64,000 bases of DNA from Phycicoccus sp. Root101 (GCF_001426245.1 NZ_LMCM01000009.1:186001-250000), one strand, 5' to 3'. Positions 28,852 through 38,760 are shown, counted from the first letter of the stretch. Notes: generated by a model from the letters alone, not told the origin. Program-made: numbers and translations.

Positions 28852-29331
28852 TCAGCCGCCCGGGCAGTACGCCTCGCCGGGTGCGAGCTCGGGGTGGATG
28901 GCCCCGTCCCGGTCGGCCACCGACGTGACCGCCGTGCCCGCGCCGCGGCGTACCGCCACGACCTCCGCGAGGATCGCCACGGCGATCTCCCCCGGCGCCT
29001 GCGCGCCGATGTCGAGGCCGATGGGGGCGTGCAGGGTCGCCAACGAGTCCTCGGACACGTCGTGGGCGAGCAACCACTCCCTGCGCCGCGCCTGGGTCTT
29101 CCGCGACCCCATCGCCCCCACGTATGCCGTGCCGGCTGCGAGCGCGTCCCGCAGGACCGGTCCGTCCACTCCTTCGTGGTGACTGGTGACCACGACGGCA
29201 TCGTGCTCGGGTCCTACGGCCACCTGCTCGGCCGACACCGTGGTGGTCCAACCCATCGGCACGCACAGGGCGGTCAGGGCCTCGACGACCGGTCCGTCTC
29301 CGACGAGCAGCAGGTGCGGGGTGTCGTCCAT
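28852..29331 (-). CDS. stand-alone XdhC Rossmann domain protein
   Basis: A 159-residue protein that covers only the C-terminal Rossmann domain of XdhC/CoxI: an opening PHLLLVGDGPVVEAL, then DAVVVTSHHEGVDGPVL, YVGAMGSRKTQARRR, and LHAPIGLDIGAQAPGEIAVAI. XdhC proteins bind and insert the molybdenum cofactor for xanthine dehydrogenase-type enzymes. The N-terminal CoxI domain is missing, and no molybdoenzyme gene is in the window. It may be a split or reduced maturation factor. It starts 18 bp from a divergent gene. Confidence 0.82.
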   Translation of the reverse strand: MDDTPHLLLVGDGPVVEALTALCVPMGWTTTVSAEQVAVGPEHDAVVVTSHHEGVDGPVLRDALAAGTAYVGAMGSRKTQARRREWLLAHDVSEDSLATLHAPIGLDIGAQAPGEIAVAILAEVVAVRRGAGTAVTSVADRDGAIHPELAPGEAYCPGG

Positions 29332-29349
29332 GGGGCCAGTATCACCCGT

Positions 29350-29700
29350 ATGGCGAAGTACACGGTGAACTCCGCGGCCGTCGACCACGTGACCCGCCTG
29401 ATCGAGGCCCGGCAGTACGTCCTCGACAGCAACTGGGGGGACGTCCAGCCCGACGCCGAGGCCCAGAACGCCTACCTCGAGAAGCACGACTGGGAGGCCT
29501 ACGGCGCCTGGCACCTCGGGCTCACCGAGGGCGCGAACGACGAGACGAAGGCGCGCTACGCGTTCGTGGCAGGCGACTTCCGACGGGTGCACCGCAGCGC
29601 GCTGATCGCCTGCGTGTACCGCGCCTCGGAGTGGCGGCACAAGGACGTCGAGCTCGCGGCCCACGACCTCCTGCAGCTCCTCGACCGCACCTCCCGCTGA
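29350..29700 (+). CDS. conserved actinobacterial protein of unknown function
   Basis: A 116-residue acidic-to-neutral soluble protein, MAKYTVNSAAVDHVTRLIEA..., rich in Trp, Tyr and His. I do not assign a function. It has no membrane helix and no known motif; spacing of charged residues suggests a helical bundle. The run VQPDAEAQNAYLEKHDWEAY and ARYAFVAGDFRRVHRSALIA look like a conserved core. Its ATG is 18 bp from the divergent XdhC-like gene, so the two promoters must overlap and one or both mRNAs may be leaderless. Confidence 0.75.
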   Translation: MAKYTVNSAAVDHVTRLIEARQYVLDSNWGDVQPDAEAQNAYLEKHDWEAYGAWHLGLTEGANDETKARYAFVAGDFRRVHRSALIACVYRASEWRHKDVELAAHDLLQLLDRTSR

Positions 29701-29724
29701 GCCGGGTCCGAGCCCGTGCTCGGG

Positions 29725-32007
29725 TCAGTCGAACTTCATCGCGGCAGCGCCGGTCTCGAGGCCGAGCCCCTTGAGCCGGGCGGCGATGACGTCCTCGGGC
29801 AGCTCGAGGCTCTCGGCGAGCTCGGCGAGGTCCAGGCCCAGCTCGACCCCGTCGCGCAGCTCCTCGTCGGACTCCGGCGTCCAGGCGAAGCCCTGGGTCA
29901 CCGCGGTCCGGGACGTGTCGGCGGGTGGCGGGTCCTGCGCGACCGGGCGCGGATCGGGTGCCGGCTCGGCCGGACGCGGGTGCTCTGCCGCGTCCTCACC
30001 CGTGCGGCCCATCGTCGTCCCGGCGACCGCGCCGGTGACGCCGCGCAAGGCCGGCTCGTGCACGGTCAGCGGTGCGGCCGCCGTCTCGTCGAGGCGCTTG
30101 AGGGCGGCCAGCACCCGGTCGCGGTCGGTCGTCGGCCAGAACGGGGGCAGCGACTTCTGGAGGAACCCGGCATACCGCGCCGTGATCATGCGGGAGTCGA
30201 GGAAGGCGACGACCCCACGGTCGTCGGCGCGGCGGATGAGGCGACCGGCCCCCTGGGCGAGGCGCAGGGCGGCATGCGTCGCCGAGACGGCCATGAACCC
30301 GTTGCCACCCATGCGCGCGATCGCCTGGGATCGCGCCGAGGACAACGGGTCGTCGGGTCGCGGGAACGGGATGCGGTCGATGATGACGAGCTGGCACGAC
30401 GACCCGGGGACGTCGACGCCCTGCCACAACGTCAGGGTGCCGAAGAGGCAGGTTTTCGGGTCGCGGGCGAACTGCCGCACCAGCGTGGTGATCTGGTCCT
30501 CGCCCTGGCAGAGGAACCCGATCTCCCCGTCGAAGCGCTCGCGCATCGCCTCGGTCGCGTCACGGGCCGCGCGCATCGACGAGAACAGGCCGAGCGCCCT
30601 GCCGCCGGAGGCGCGGATGAGCGCCTCGATCTCGTCGAGGGTCTGCTCGCTGATGCCGTCGCGCCCCGGCGCGGGGAGGTGCTGGGCGACGTAGGCAATG
30701 GCCTGCTGGGGGTAGTCGAACGGGCTGCCGACGTCGAGACCACGCCACTCGGGCGCCCCCTCGCCCCGCAGGCCCATCGTCCCGGCCACCGCGTCGAACG
30801 TGCCGCCGAGCTCGAGCGTCGCCGACGTCATGACGACGGTGCGGTCACCGAAGACCTTGTCGCGCAACAACATCGCCACGCTCATGGGCGCCACCCGAAG
30901 GATCGATCCGCGGCGCGGGTCGCGGTTGAGCCAGACGACGTCGAGGTCCCGCTCCTCGAGGATGCGGGAGGAGTTCTCGAACACCTCCTCGATCGCGGCC
31001 TGCGCGACCTTGCGGGCCCCGTCGGCCTCCACCCCCTTCTCGGGCTTCAGCTCGGTCATCACCTGCCGTGAGGTGTCGCGCACCCGGGCGAGGGCCATGG
31101 CCAGCGAGTCCGGTATGCCGCCGAGCTTGCCCTCGGGCAGCTCGTCGAGGACCCCGGCGAGGTAGTCGGCCGCGTCGTCGACGGTCTCGGCCGAGTCGGC
31201 CATCCGACCGGCGCGCTTGGCGGCCGCTGCCACCATCGGGCCGGTGATCTCGTCGGTGATCGTCGAGGTGACGCGGTCGACGAGCTCGTGGCCCTCGTCG
31301 ACGACGAGGACGTCGTGCTCGGGCAGCATCTGCCGCCCCTCGAAGGAGTCGATCGCCATGAACGAGTGGTTCGTGACGATGACGTCGCACTCCTTGGCCG
31401 CCTCCCGCGAGCGCTCGACGAAGCAGTCGGCCAGGGCGGGGCACTTGCTGCCCATGCACTCGTGCGCGCTGACCGACACCTGTCGCCAGGCCCGTTCACT
31501 CACGCCGGGGACGAGCTCGTCGCGGTCGCCGGACTCGGTCGTGTCGGCCCACTCGCGCAGCCGGACGACCTCCTGCCCGAGGCGGGAAGCGGCCTTGTCC
31601 ACCTCGCCGACCCCGAACAGCCCCTCGTCCTCGTCGGGGAAGCCGCCCTCGAGCTTGTGGGCGCACAGGTAGTTGCGGCGGCCCTTGACCAGGCCGTAGG
31701 TGGGCTGGCGACCGAGGATCGGGGCGATGGCCTCGGCAAGGCGGGGCATGTCGCGGTCGACGATCTGGGCCTGCAGCGCCAGGGTGGCCGTCGCGATGAC
31801 CGCGGGCTTGCCGGTCTTCTGGGCGTGCATCACCGCCGGGATCAGGTAGGCGAGGGACTTCCCGGTGCCGGTGCCCGCCTGCACGAGCAGGTGCTCGTCC
31901 TTCTCGATCGCGTCCGCGACCGCATGGGCCATCTCGACCTGGCCGGGGCGTTCGACTCCCCCGACTCCCTGGACGGCAGCATGCAGGAGGTCGTCGAGGG
32001 AAGCCAC
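29725..32007 (-). CDS. dinG: ATP-dependent DNA helicase, DinG family (XPD-like)
   Basis: A 760-residue superfamily 2 helicase. Walker A is GTGTGKS at 45-51. Four cysteines (C115, C184, C189, C195) sit where XPD/DinG proteins bind a 4Fe-4S cluster. The DEAH box is DEGH at 237-240. The C-terminal helicase half includes GLFSSMRAARDA and LTLWQGVDVPG. A Pro/Ala-rich spacer leads to a C-terminal tail of about 60 residues (SDEELRDGVELGLDLAELAE). DinG unwinds R-loops and forked DNA. A GTATGCC motif lies 10 bp upstream of the start. Confidence 0.93.
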   Translation of the reverse strand: MASLDDLLHAAVQGVGGVERPGQVEMAHAVADAIEKDEHLLVQAGTGTGKSLAYLIPAVMHAQKTGKPAVIATATLALQAQIVDRDMPRLAEAIAPILGRQPTYGLVKGRRNYLCAHKLEGGFPDEDEGLFGVGEVDKAASRLGQEVVRLREWADTTESGDRDELVPGVSERAWRQVSVSAHECMGSKCPALADCFVERSREAAKECDVIVTNHSFMAIDSFEGRQMLPEHDVLVVDEGHELVDRVTSTITDEITGPMVAAAAKRAGRMADSAETVDDAADYLAGVLDELPEGKLGGIPDSLAMALARVRDTSRQVMTELKPEKGVEADGARKVAQAAIEEVFENSSRILEERDLDVVWLNRDPRRGSILRVAPMSVAMLLRDKVFGDRTVVMTSATLELGGTFDAVAGTMGLRGEGAPEWRGLDVGSPFDYPQQAIAYVAQHLPAPGRDGISEQTLDEIEALIRASGGRALGLFSSMRAARDATEAMRERFDGEIGFLCQGEDQITTLVRQFARDPKTCLFGTLTLWQGVDVPGSSCQLVIIDRIPFPRPDDPLSSARSQAIARMGGNGFMAVSATHAALRLAQGAGRLIRRADDRGVVAFLDSRMITARYAGFLQKSLPPFWPTTDRDRVLAALKRLDETAAAPLTVHEPALRGVTGAVAGTTMGRTGEDAAEHPRPAEPAPDPRPVAQDPPPADTSRTAVTQGFAWTPESDEELRDGVELGLDLAELAESLELPEDVIAARLKGLGLETGAAAMKFD

Positions 32008-32064
32008 CCGGACAGGGTATGCCGTGTCACCGACGACTCGTGCCAGGCGTTCCCAGCGTCCTGG

Positions 32065-33114
32065 TCAGGCTCCACCGTGCGGCACGAGGGGGCGGCCGTC
32101 GACCCGCCTGGCCATGGTCACGTCGTCGCGGTCGTCGCCCGGTGCCACCCGGATCGCACCCGGGATGCGGCCGACCTCGGTGTAGCCGCACCGAGCGTAG
32201 AACCCGCTCGCCCCCGACCCGCTGCGCACCCCGAGCTGGAGCAGCTCGACGCCGTCCTCGCGCGCGATCCGGTGCATCCCCGCCATGAGCGAGAGGCCCA
32301 GCCCACGGCGCTGCCGGGTCGGGTCCACCATGACGCGGTAGAGCCAGCGCCCGTGGTGCAGGAGGGGGTTGGCGGTCCGCACCCACCAGGCCCAGCCGAC
32401 CAACGTGCCGTCTGGTTCACGCAGCGCCCCGGCCACGGCGGCGCCGGCCGCCATCTGCTCCTCGTGGGCAGCCAGTGCGCTCGCCACCCGCTCGGACGGG
32501 GCGCCGGGCAGGAAGCCGACCGCTCCCCCGGCGTCGTTCACCGCCGTCCACAGGGCCAGCACCTCCGCCCGCACACCGTCGTCGAGCGCCTCGAGCCGGG
32601 ACACCCGCGGCGCCTCGAACACCGCCGAGTCGGGCTCGTCCGGGAGGTCGTCGGCCAGCACCATCCGGGCACCGGTGCGGACGAGTCCCGCGGACTCGGC
32701 CGTCCGGACCGAGGCGGGGTTGTGGTCCTTGACGACCGCACGGACCGGGTCTTGCGGGTGCCACTCGGTCGCCATCGCGACGGCGGCCCGGGCTGCCTCC
32801 CGGGCCAGGCCACGTCCCTGTGCCTCGGGCACGAACCGGTAGTAGAGGTTGAGGTACCCGTCCTGCTGCTTCACGCCGACCCAGCCCAACGGCATACCGG
32901 AGTCGCGGTCCTGGGCGACCCAGTAGCCGAACCCGTGCTCCGCCCAGTGCGCGAGGATCGCCTCGAAGAAGGCGGCGTTGGTCGCGGGCGTCCCGAGCAC
33001 GTGCGGGGCGTGCGCGTAGAGGCGCGGGTCGCTGTGCACGGTGGAGTGGAAGTCGCGGTCCGCCTCGGTCGGGCGCCGCAGGTGCAGGCGCGCCGTCGTC
33101 GTCTCGAAGGCCAT
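32065..33114 (-). CDS. tandem-GNAT N-acetyltransferase
   Basis: A 349-residue protein with two GNAT folds. The first resembles RimJ/RimL-type enzymes (TARLHLRRPTEADRDF, YYRFVPEAQGRGLAREAARA). The second has YRVMVDPTRQRRGLGLSLMAG and QLGVRSGSGASGFYARCGY. RimJ-like GNATs acetylate protein N-termini or small amines; substrates are not predictable. The ATG is 70 bp from the divergent helicase gene. Confidence 0.88.
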   Translation of the reverse strand: MAFETTTARLHLRRPTEADRDFHSTVHSDPRLYAHAPHVLGTPATNAAFFEAILAHWAEHGFGYWVAQDRDSGMPLGWVGVKQQDGYLNLYYRFVPEAQGRGLAREAARAAVAMATEWHPQDPVRAVVKDHNPASVRTAESAGLVRTGARMVLADDLPDEPDSAVFEAPRVSRLEALDDGVRAEVLALWTAVNDAGGAVGFLPGAPSERVASALAAHEEQMAAGAAVAGALREPDGTLVGWAWWVRTANPLLHHGRWLYRVMVDPTRQRRGLGLSLMAGMHRIAREDGVELLQLGVRSGSGASGFYARCGYTEVGRIPGAIRVAPGDDRDDVTMARRVDGRPLVPHGGA

Positions 33115-33184
33115 GGGTCCAGCCAAGCACGCGCCCCCGACACGGTGGGGACGACCGGCGGCGCCCCCTGAGAGGATGGTGGCG

Positions 33185-35812
33185 ATGAGCACCGACCAGG
33201 CAGCCGCCACCACCCCGTCCCTGCCTGACCTGCTCGATGGCGCCGCAGCCGGCCCCGACGAGGCGTATGACGCGTTCTCGGCGTGGGCGACGCAGCGGGG
33301 CCTCCCGCTCTACCCCCACCAGGACGAGGCGCTGATCGCCCTGCTCGCCGGGGAGAACGTCGTGCTGTCGACGCCCACCGGCTCGGGCAAGTCGCTCGTC
33401 GCGACGGGCGCGCACTTCGCCGCGCTCGCCGGCGACCGGGTGAGCTTCTACACGGCTCCGATCAAGGCCCTGGTGAGCGAGAAGTTCTTCGCCCTGTGCG
33501 AGGTGTTCGGCGCGTCCGAGGTGGGCATGCTCACCGGCGACGCCTCGGTGAACCCCGACGCCCCCATCATCTGCTGCACCGCCGAGATCCTCGCCAACAT
33601 CGCGCTGCGCGAGGGCAAGGACGCCGATGTCGGCCTGGTCGTCATGGACGAGTTCCACTACTACGCCGAGCCGGACCGGGGCTGGGCCTGGCAGGTGCCG
33701 CTGCTCGAGCTCCCGCAGGCGCAGTTCCTGCTCATGTCGGCGACCCTCGGCGACATGACCGAGCTCGCCGAGGACCTGACGCGGCGCAACGGTCGTCCCA
33801 CCGCCCTGGTCACCGGGACCGAGCGGCCCATCCCGCTGAGCTTCTCCTGGGCGATGACCTCCCTGCCGGAGACGATCGAGGAGCTCCTGACCACCCACCA
33901 GGCGCCGGTCTACATCGTCCACTTCACCCAGGTGTCGGCCCTGGAGCAGGCCCAGGCCCTCGTCGGGATGAAGTCCTCGCTCAAGGCCGACAAGGAGGCG
34001 ATCGCCGAGAGGATCGCCGGGTTCCGGTTCACGGCGGGGTTCGGGAAGACCCTGTCCCGCCTCGTCCGCGCGGGGATCGGCGTCCACCACGCAGGGATGC
34101 TGCCGCGGTACCGGCGGCTCGTCGAGCAGCTGGCCCAGGACGGCCTGCTCAAGGTCATCTGCGGCACGGACACCCTCGGTGTCGGCATCAACGTGCCGAT
34201 CCGGACCGTGCTGTTCACCGGGCTGGTGAAGTTCGACGGGTCCCGCCAGCGGATCCTCAAGGCGCGCGAGTTCCACCAGATCGCCGGCCGAGCAGGACGG
34301 GCCGGCTTCGACACGAGTGGATCGGTGGTCATCCAGGCGCCCGAGCACGTGATCGAGAACGAGAAGAACCTCGCCAAGGCCGGCGACGACCCCAAGAAGC
34401 GACGCAAGGTGCAGCGTCGCAAGCCTGCCGACGGCGAGGTGTCGTGGACCGAGCAGACGTACGACAAGCTCGTCGCCGCGGAGCCCGAGCCGCTCGTGTC
34501 CCGCATGCGGGTCGACCACTCGATGATCCTCAACCTCGTGCAGCGGCCGGGCGACCCGATCACGGCCCTCGCCCGGCTGCTCCGCGACAACCACGAGTCC
34601 CCGCGGAACCAGGCGCGTCTCGCGCGGCGAGCCATCACGTTGGGCCGCAGCCTGCTCGACACCGGTGTGCTCCACCGCGTCGACCCGCCCGGTCCCGACG
34701 GGCGCACCATCGCCGTCCGGGAGGAGCTTGCCGACGACTTCGCCCTCAACCAGCCGTTGGCGCCGCTCGCCCTGGCCGCGCTCGACGTCCTCGACCCCGA
34801 GTCGCCGACCCACGCGCTCGACATCGTGTCGGTCATCGAGGCGATCCTCGACGACCCGCGGCAGATCCTGATGCAGCAGCAGTACAAGGCCCGGGGCGAG
34901 GCCGTCGGTGAGATGAAGGCCGACGGCGTCGAGTACGAGGAGCGGATGCAGCTGCTCGAGGACGTGTCGTGGCCCAAGCCGCTGGCCGAGCTGCTCGACG
35001 CCACGTTCGAGATCTTCCGGCAGAGCCACCCGTGGGTCTCCGAGTCGGCGCTGTCACCGAAGTCGATCGTGCGCGACATGTACGAGCGTGCGATGACGTT
35101 CACGGAGTTCGTGGCGTTCTACCAGCTCGCCCGGTCCGAGGGCCTGGTCCTGCGCTACCTCACCGACGCCTACCGGACCCTGCGCCAGACGGTCCCCGAG
35201 GCACACCGCAGCGAGGCCTTCGAGGATCTGCACGAGTGGCTGGGTGAGACCGTCCGACAGACCGACTCCTCTCTGCTCGACGAGTGGGAGGCGCTCACCG
35301 ACCCCGACGCGAACGCTCGGCTCGACGAGCTCGAACGCCTCGCGGCGCATGGTGGAACACGGGCCAGTCGCCCGATCACGTTCAACGAGAAGGCTTTCCG
35401 GGTCATGGTGCGCAACGCCATGTTCCGCCGCGTCGAGCTCGCATCCCGCGACCGGTTCCGCGACCTCGCCGCCCTGGAAGAGGCTGCGGCGTCGATCCCC
35501 GAGCCGCCGCGTCACGCGATCATGGACGAGGCTGCGTGGGACGAGGCGCTGGGCGCCTACTACGCCGAGCACGACACCATCGGCACCGACGGCGCGGCCC
35601 GCGGCCCGGCACTGCTGCACCTCTCCCCGGCCACGGGTCCGGCGCCCGGCGAGAACGAGCCCGAGGGCGACCACCGCCTGTGGCTGGCCCGCCAGACGCT
35701 CGAGGACCCCGAGGGCGACCACGACTGGGTGATCGAGGCGACCGTCGACCTCGACGCCTCGGACGAGGCCGGCGAACCGGTCGTCCTGACCACCGCCCTC
35801 CGCCGCCTCTGA
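33185..35812 (+). CDS. DEAD/DEAH-box helicase with DUF3516 C-terminus
   Basis: An 875-residue Ski2-like helicase. Walker A TPTGSGKS is at 63-70 and the DExH box is DEFH at 155-158; MSATLGDM is motif III, VGINVPIRTV motif V and HQIAGRAGRAGFD motif VI. The C-terminal half matches DUF3516, found attached to such helicases in Actinobacteria. The role is not known; related Ski2 enzymes act in RNA turnover or DNA repair. AGAGG lies upstream of the chosen ATG, with another ATG nine bases earlier. It is monocistronic. Confidence 0.93.
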   Translation: MSTDQAAATTPSLPDLLDGAAAGPDEAYDAFSAWATQRGLPLYPHQDEALIALLAGENVVLSTPTGSGKSLVATGAHFAALAGDRVSFYTAPIKALVSEKFFALCEVFGASEVGMLTGDASVNPDAPIICCTAEILANIALREGKDADVGLVVMDEFHYYAEPDRGWAWQVPLLELPQAQFLLMSATLGDMTELAEDLTRRNGRPTALVTGTERPIPLSFSWAMTSLPETIEELLTTHQAPVYIVHFTQVSALEQAQALVGMKSSLKADKEAIAERIAGFRFTAGFGKTLSRLVRAGIGVHHAGMLPRYRRLVEQLAQDGLLKVICGTDTLGVGINVPIRTVLFTGLVKFDGSRQRILKAREFHQIAGRAGRAGFDTSGSVVIQAPEHVIENEKNLAKAGDDPKKRRKVQRRKPADGEVSWTEQTYDKLVAAEPEPLVSRMRVDHSMILNLVQRPGDPITALARLLRDNHESPRNQARLARRAITLGRSLLDTGVLHRVDPPGPDGRTIAVREELADDFALNQPLAPLALAALDVLDPESPTHALDIVSVIEAILDDPRQILMQQQYKARGEAVGEMKADGVEYEERMQLLEDVSWPKPLAELLDATFEIFRQSHPWVSESALSPKSIVRDMYERAMTFTEFVAFYQLARSEGLVLRYLTDAYRTLRQTVPEAHRSEAFEDLHEWLGETVRQTDSSLLDEWEALTDPDANARLDELERLAAHGGTRASRPITFNEKAFRVMVRNAMFRRVELASRDRFRDLAALEEAAASIPEPPRHAIMDEAAWDEALGAYYAEHDTIGTDGAARGPALLHLSPATGPAPGENEPEGDHRLWLARQTLEDPEGDHDWVIEATVDLDASDEAGEPVVLTTALRRL

Positions 35813-35908
35813 CGAAACACGGCAGCCACGCCGACCCCGGCCTTCGACCGATCCGACGCGCCCTGACCCGTGGGATCGCTCACAGACCCGGGGTCACCGG
35901 CGCATGGA

Positions 35909-36784
35909 TCAGCCGCTGCGCGTGAGGAGCTCGCGCAGGCTCGTCGCCGGCCGCCCGGTGAGTCGTTCGACCGCGTCGCTGACCTGTTCGACCTCGCCGC
36001 GGGCGATCGCGGTGTACGTCGACACCCAGGCGTCGACCTGCCAGTCCGGCGCACCGTAGGACGCGCGCGACGCGTAGGCCTCGGGGATGGTCTCGTCCAC
36101 GTAGCGCGTGGGGTTGCCGGTCACCTCGGTGACGATCTCGGCGGCCTCGGCCAGGCTGAGTGCCTCCGGGCCGGTGAGGTCGTAGGTCTCGCCCGCGTGG
36201 GCCGTCGGGTCTGCCAGCACCGCGGCGGCTGCGTCCGCGACGTCCTCCCGCGCCACCGCAGCCACGCGTCCGTCACCGGCCGGGCCACGGATGACGCCGT
36301 CGGTGGCCATCAGCGGCAGGAAGTCGGCGTAGAAGCTGTCCCGCAGGAACGTGAACTCCATGCCCGAGGCCCGGATCGCCTCCTCGGTCGCGAAGTGGTC
36401 GCGCCCGAGCGTGAAGGTGCAGTCGGCGGCGGCACCCTGGAACGACGTGTAGACGACGTGCCGGACCCCGGCGGCAGCGGCCGCGTCGACGAATGCGCGG
36501 TGCTGGCCGAGCCGGTCGACGTCCTCCGAGGCCGAGACCATGAGCAGGGTGTCGATGCCGGACAGCGCTTCCCGGACCGCGGGGGTGTCGGCGTAGTCCA
36601 CCTGACGGACCTCGGCGCCCGGCACGGAGGGGGCTGCGTCAGGGCGCCTGGCCAGCAGGACGAGGCGCTCTCCCTGCCCGGCCAGCCGCTGGAGCACCGC
36701 CCCACCCAGCGCTCCGGTCACCCCGGTGATCCCGAGGCGTCCGGCGGCTGTCGGTTCCGGGTGCTGCGATCGCTCGTCGGCCAT
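35909..36784 (-). CDS. NmrA-like NAD(P)-binding reductase (atypical SDR)
   Basis: A 291-residue protein with the nucleotide-binding loop GITGVTGALGGAVLQRL near residue 18-34, then RQVDYADTPAVREALSGIDT and VYTSFQG. It matches the NmrA/QorB (NAD(P)H:quinone oxidoreductase 2) group, which lacks the classical SDR tyrosine-lysine pair. The exact role, reductase or redox sensor, is open. The 96 bp between it and the convergent helicase gene hold no clear terminator. Confidence 0.88.
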   Translation of the reverse strand: MADERSQHPEPTAAGRLGITGVTGALGGAVLQRLAGQGERLVLLARRPDAAPSVPGAEVRQVDYADTPAVREALSGIDTLLMVSASEDVDRLGQHRAFVDAAAAAGVRHVVYTSFQGAAADCTFTLGRDHFATEEAIRASGMEFTFLRDSFYADFLPLMATDGVIRGPAGDGRVAAVAREDVADAAAAVLADPTAHAGETYDLTGPEALSLAEAAEIVTEVTGNPTRYVDETIPEAYASRASYGAPDWQVDAWVSTYTAIARGEVEQVSDAVERLTGRPATSLRELLTRSG

Positions 36785-36806
36785 GGCCCGAGCGTAGACC
36801 GCCAGA

Positions 36807-37295
36807 TCAGGGGCGGTCCGGTGAGCGGTGCTGCTCGGCAGCCAGGTCGAGGGTCATGAACACGCTGAAGTCGTCCGCGGCATACGGGCCGAACGGGCCG
36901 CACTCGACGAAACCGCGGCGGGCGTAGAGGCGCCGGGCGGGGGCGAACTCCTCCGGTGAGCCGGTCTCGAGACTGAGCCGGGTGTAGCCGCGGGCCGTGG
37001 CCTCACCAACGAGGTGGTCGAGGACGTGGGCACCGATGCCCCGACCCCGGTGCGCCGGGGCGGTCCGCATCGACTTGAGCTCCCCGTGACGGGGGTCGAG
37101 CTCGCGCAGCGCCCCGCACGCGAGCACCTCGTCGCCCTCCCAGACGCTCCAGAAGCTGAGGTCCGGGGTGCGCAGGCGGTCGAGGTCGAGGGTGTGCACG
37201 CTCTCGGGCGGGGAGTATCGCCGCATGTCCTCGACGTGGGCAGCGAGCAGCGCCGCCACCTGCGGGGTGTCCAGACCACCCGCACGCACCTGCAC
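36807..37295 (-). CDS. GNAT N-acetyltransferase
   Basis: A 162-residue single-domain GNAT with the acetyl-CoA loop TAPAHRGRGIGAHVLDHL and LETGSPEEFAPARRLYARRG. The opening VRAGGLDTPQVAALLAAHVE and VHTLDLDRLRTPDLSFW match the PsiE/YhhY-like GNATs. GGGGAG lies 6 nt upstream of the GTG. It begins 13 nt after hflX on the same strand and is likely co-transcribed with it. Confidence 0.88.
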   Translation of the reverse strand: MQVRAGGLDTPQVAALLAAHVEDMRRYSPPESVHTLDLDRLRTPDLSFWSVWEGDEVLACGALRELDPRHGELKSMRTAPAHRGRGIGAHVLDHLVGEATARGYTRLSLETGSPEEFAPARRLYARRGFVECGPFGPYAADDFSVFMTLDLAAEQHRSPDRP

Positions 37296-37308
37296 GACGC
37301 GCTCCCCG

Positions 37309-38760
37309 TCAGGCGGCGAAGTCCGCGAGCTCGGACGCGAGCTCGGGGTGGACGCGCGCCTTGACGTGCGTGCCGCGTTCGGTGTGCTCGCTGGAGAGCA
37401 CCTCGGCCTCCTCGTGGAGGCGGCTCACCAGGTCACCGCGGTCGTACGGCAGCAGCACCTCGACGTCGATGTCGGGCCGGGGCAGCTCGTCGGCGATGAG
37501 GGCACGCAGCTCGGCGAGCCCGGCACCCGTGCGGGCCGAGACGACGATGCAGTGCTTCTCGTGGCGACGGAGCCGGTCGAGCACCTCCGGGTCGGCGGCA
37601 TCGGCCTTGTTGACGACGATGACCTCCTTGACGTCCGCGGCGTCGACGTCGGCGAGGACCGCCCGCACGGCGCTGATCTGGCCCTCGGGGTCGGGGTGCG
37701 AGCCGTCGACGACGTGCAGCAGCAGGTCGGCATCGGCCACCTCCTCGAGCGTCGACCGGAACGCCTCGACCAGCTGCGTCGGCAGCTGCCGGACGAAGCC
37801 CACCGTGTCGGCGAGGGTGTAGAGGCGACCGTCCTCGGTCTCGGCACGACGGACCGTCGGGTCGAGGGTGGCGAACAGCTGGTTCTCGACGAGGACGCCG
37901 GCCCCCGTGAGGCGGTTGAGCAGCGAGGACTTGCCGGCGTTGGTGTACCCGGCGATGGCGACGCTGGACACCTCGTGGGCCTTGCGGCTCAGGCGGCGCG
38001 TGTCGCGACTGGTCTTCATCTCCTTGATCTCGCGGCGCAGCTTGGCCATCCGCGTGTTGATCCGGCGACGGTCGAGCTCGATCTTCGTCTCACCCGGACC
38101 GCGCGAACCCATGCCCTGGCCGCCTGCCGCCTGGCCACCGGCCTGGCGGGACATCGACTCACCCCAGCCACGCAGGCGCGGCAGGAGGTACTGCAGCTGG
38201 GCCAGCTCGACCTGCGCCTTGCCCTCCTTGGACTTGGCGTGCTGGGCGAAGATGTCGAGGATCAGGGCCGTCCGGTCGATGACCTTGACCTTGACCACGT
38301 CCTCCAGCGCACGCCGCTGCGACGGCGTCAGCTCGGTGTCGCAGATGACCGTGTCGGCGCCCTCGGCGATGACGATGTCGCGCAGCTCGATCGCCTTGCC
38401 CGAACCGAGGTAGGTGCCGGTGTCGGGCTTGGAGCGGCGCTGGACGAGGCCGGCGAGCACCGTCGACCCGGCGGTCTCGGCCAGGGCGGCGAGCTCGCGC
38501 AACGAGTTGTCGGCGTCCTCGGCGGAGCCCTCGGTCCACACGGCGGCGAGCACGACGCGCTCGAGGCGCAGCTGGCGGTACTCGACCTCGGTGACGTCCT
38601 CGAGCTCGGTGGACAGCCCGGCGACGCGGCGCAGGGCCGCGCGGTCCTCTCGGTCGTACTGGTCGCCGTCGAAGCCGTGCTCCTCACCGGTGACGAGCGT
38701 GTCGTCCTCGTCGGAGAGCGCGGTGGCGCGGAAGTCGAAGATGTCAGAACGTGGTGTCAT
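37309..38760 (-). CDS. hflX: ribosome-associated GTPase HflX
   Basis: HflX (483 residues) splits stalled or hibernating 70S ribosomes. The N-terminal HflX domain (TYLGSGKAIEL, DTELTPSQRRALEDVV) is followed by a long coiled-coil linker with GPGETKIELDRRRINTR, then the G domain with GYTNAGKSSLLNRL, DTVGFVRQLP and VVNKADAAD. A GGGAGA lies 5 nt upstream. Next to dapF and miaA as in other Actinobacteria, though on this window a methyltransferase gene lies between. Confidence 0.96.
   Translation of the reverse strand: MTPRSDIFDFRATALSDEDDTLVTGEEHGFDGDQYDREDRAALRRVAGLSTELEDVTEVEYRQLRLERVVLAAVWTEGSAEDADNSLRELAALAETAGSTVLAGLVQRRSKPDTGTYLGSGKAIELRDIVIAEGADTVICDTELTPSQRRALEDVVKVKVIDRTALILDIFAQHAKSKEGKAQVELAQLQYLLPRLRGWGESMSRQAGGQAAGGQGMGSRGPGETKIELDRRRINTRMAKLRREIKEMKTSRDTRRLSRKAHEVSSVAIAGYTNAGKSSLLNRLTGAGVLVENQLFATLDPTVRRAETEDGRLYTLADTVGFVRQLPTQLVEAFRSTLEEVADADLLLHVVDGSHPDPEGQISAVRAVLADVDAADVKEVIVVNKADAADPEVLDRLRRHEKHCIVVSARTGAGLAELRALIADELPRPDIDVEVLLPYDRGDLVSRLHEEAEVLSSEHTERGTHVKARVHPELASELADFAA

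Noticed and set aside
32417-35029. An 870-codon minus-strand frame across the DUF3516 helicase
   Set aside because: Antisense shadow of a helicase with all motifs present; it also runs into the GNAT gene in another frame.
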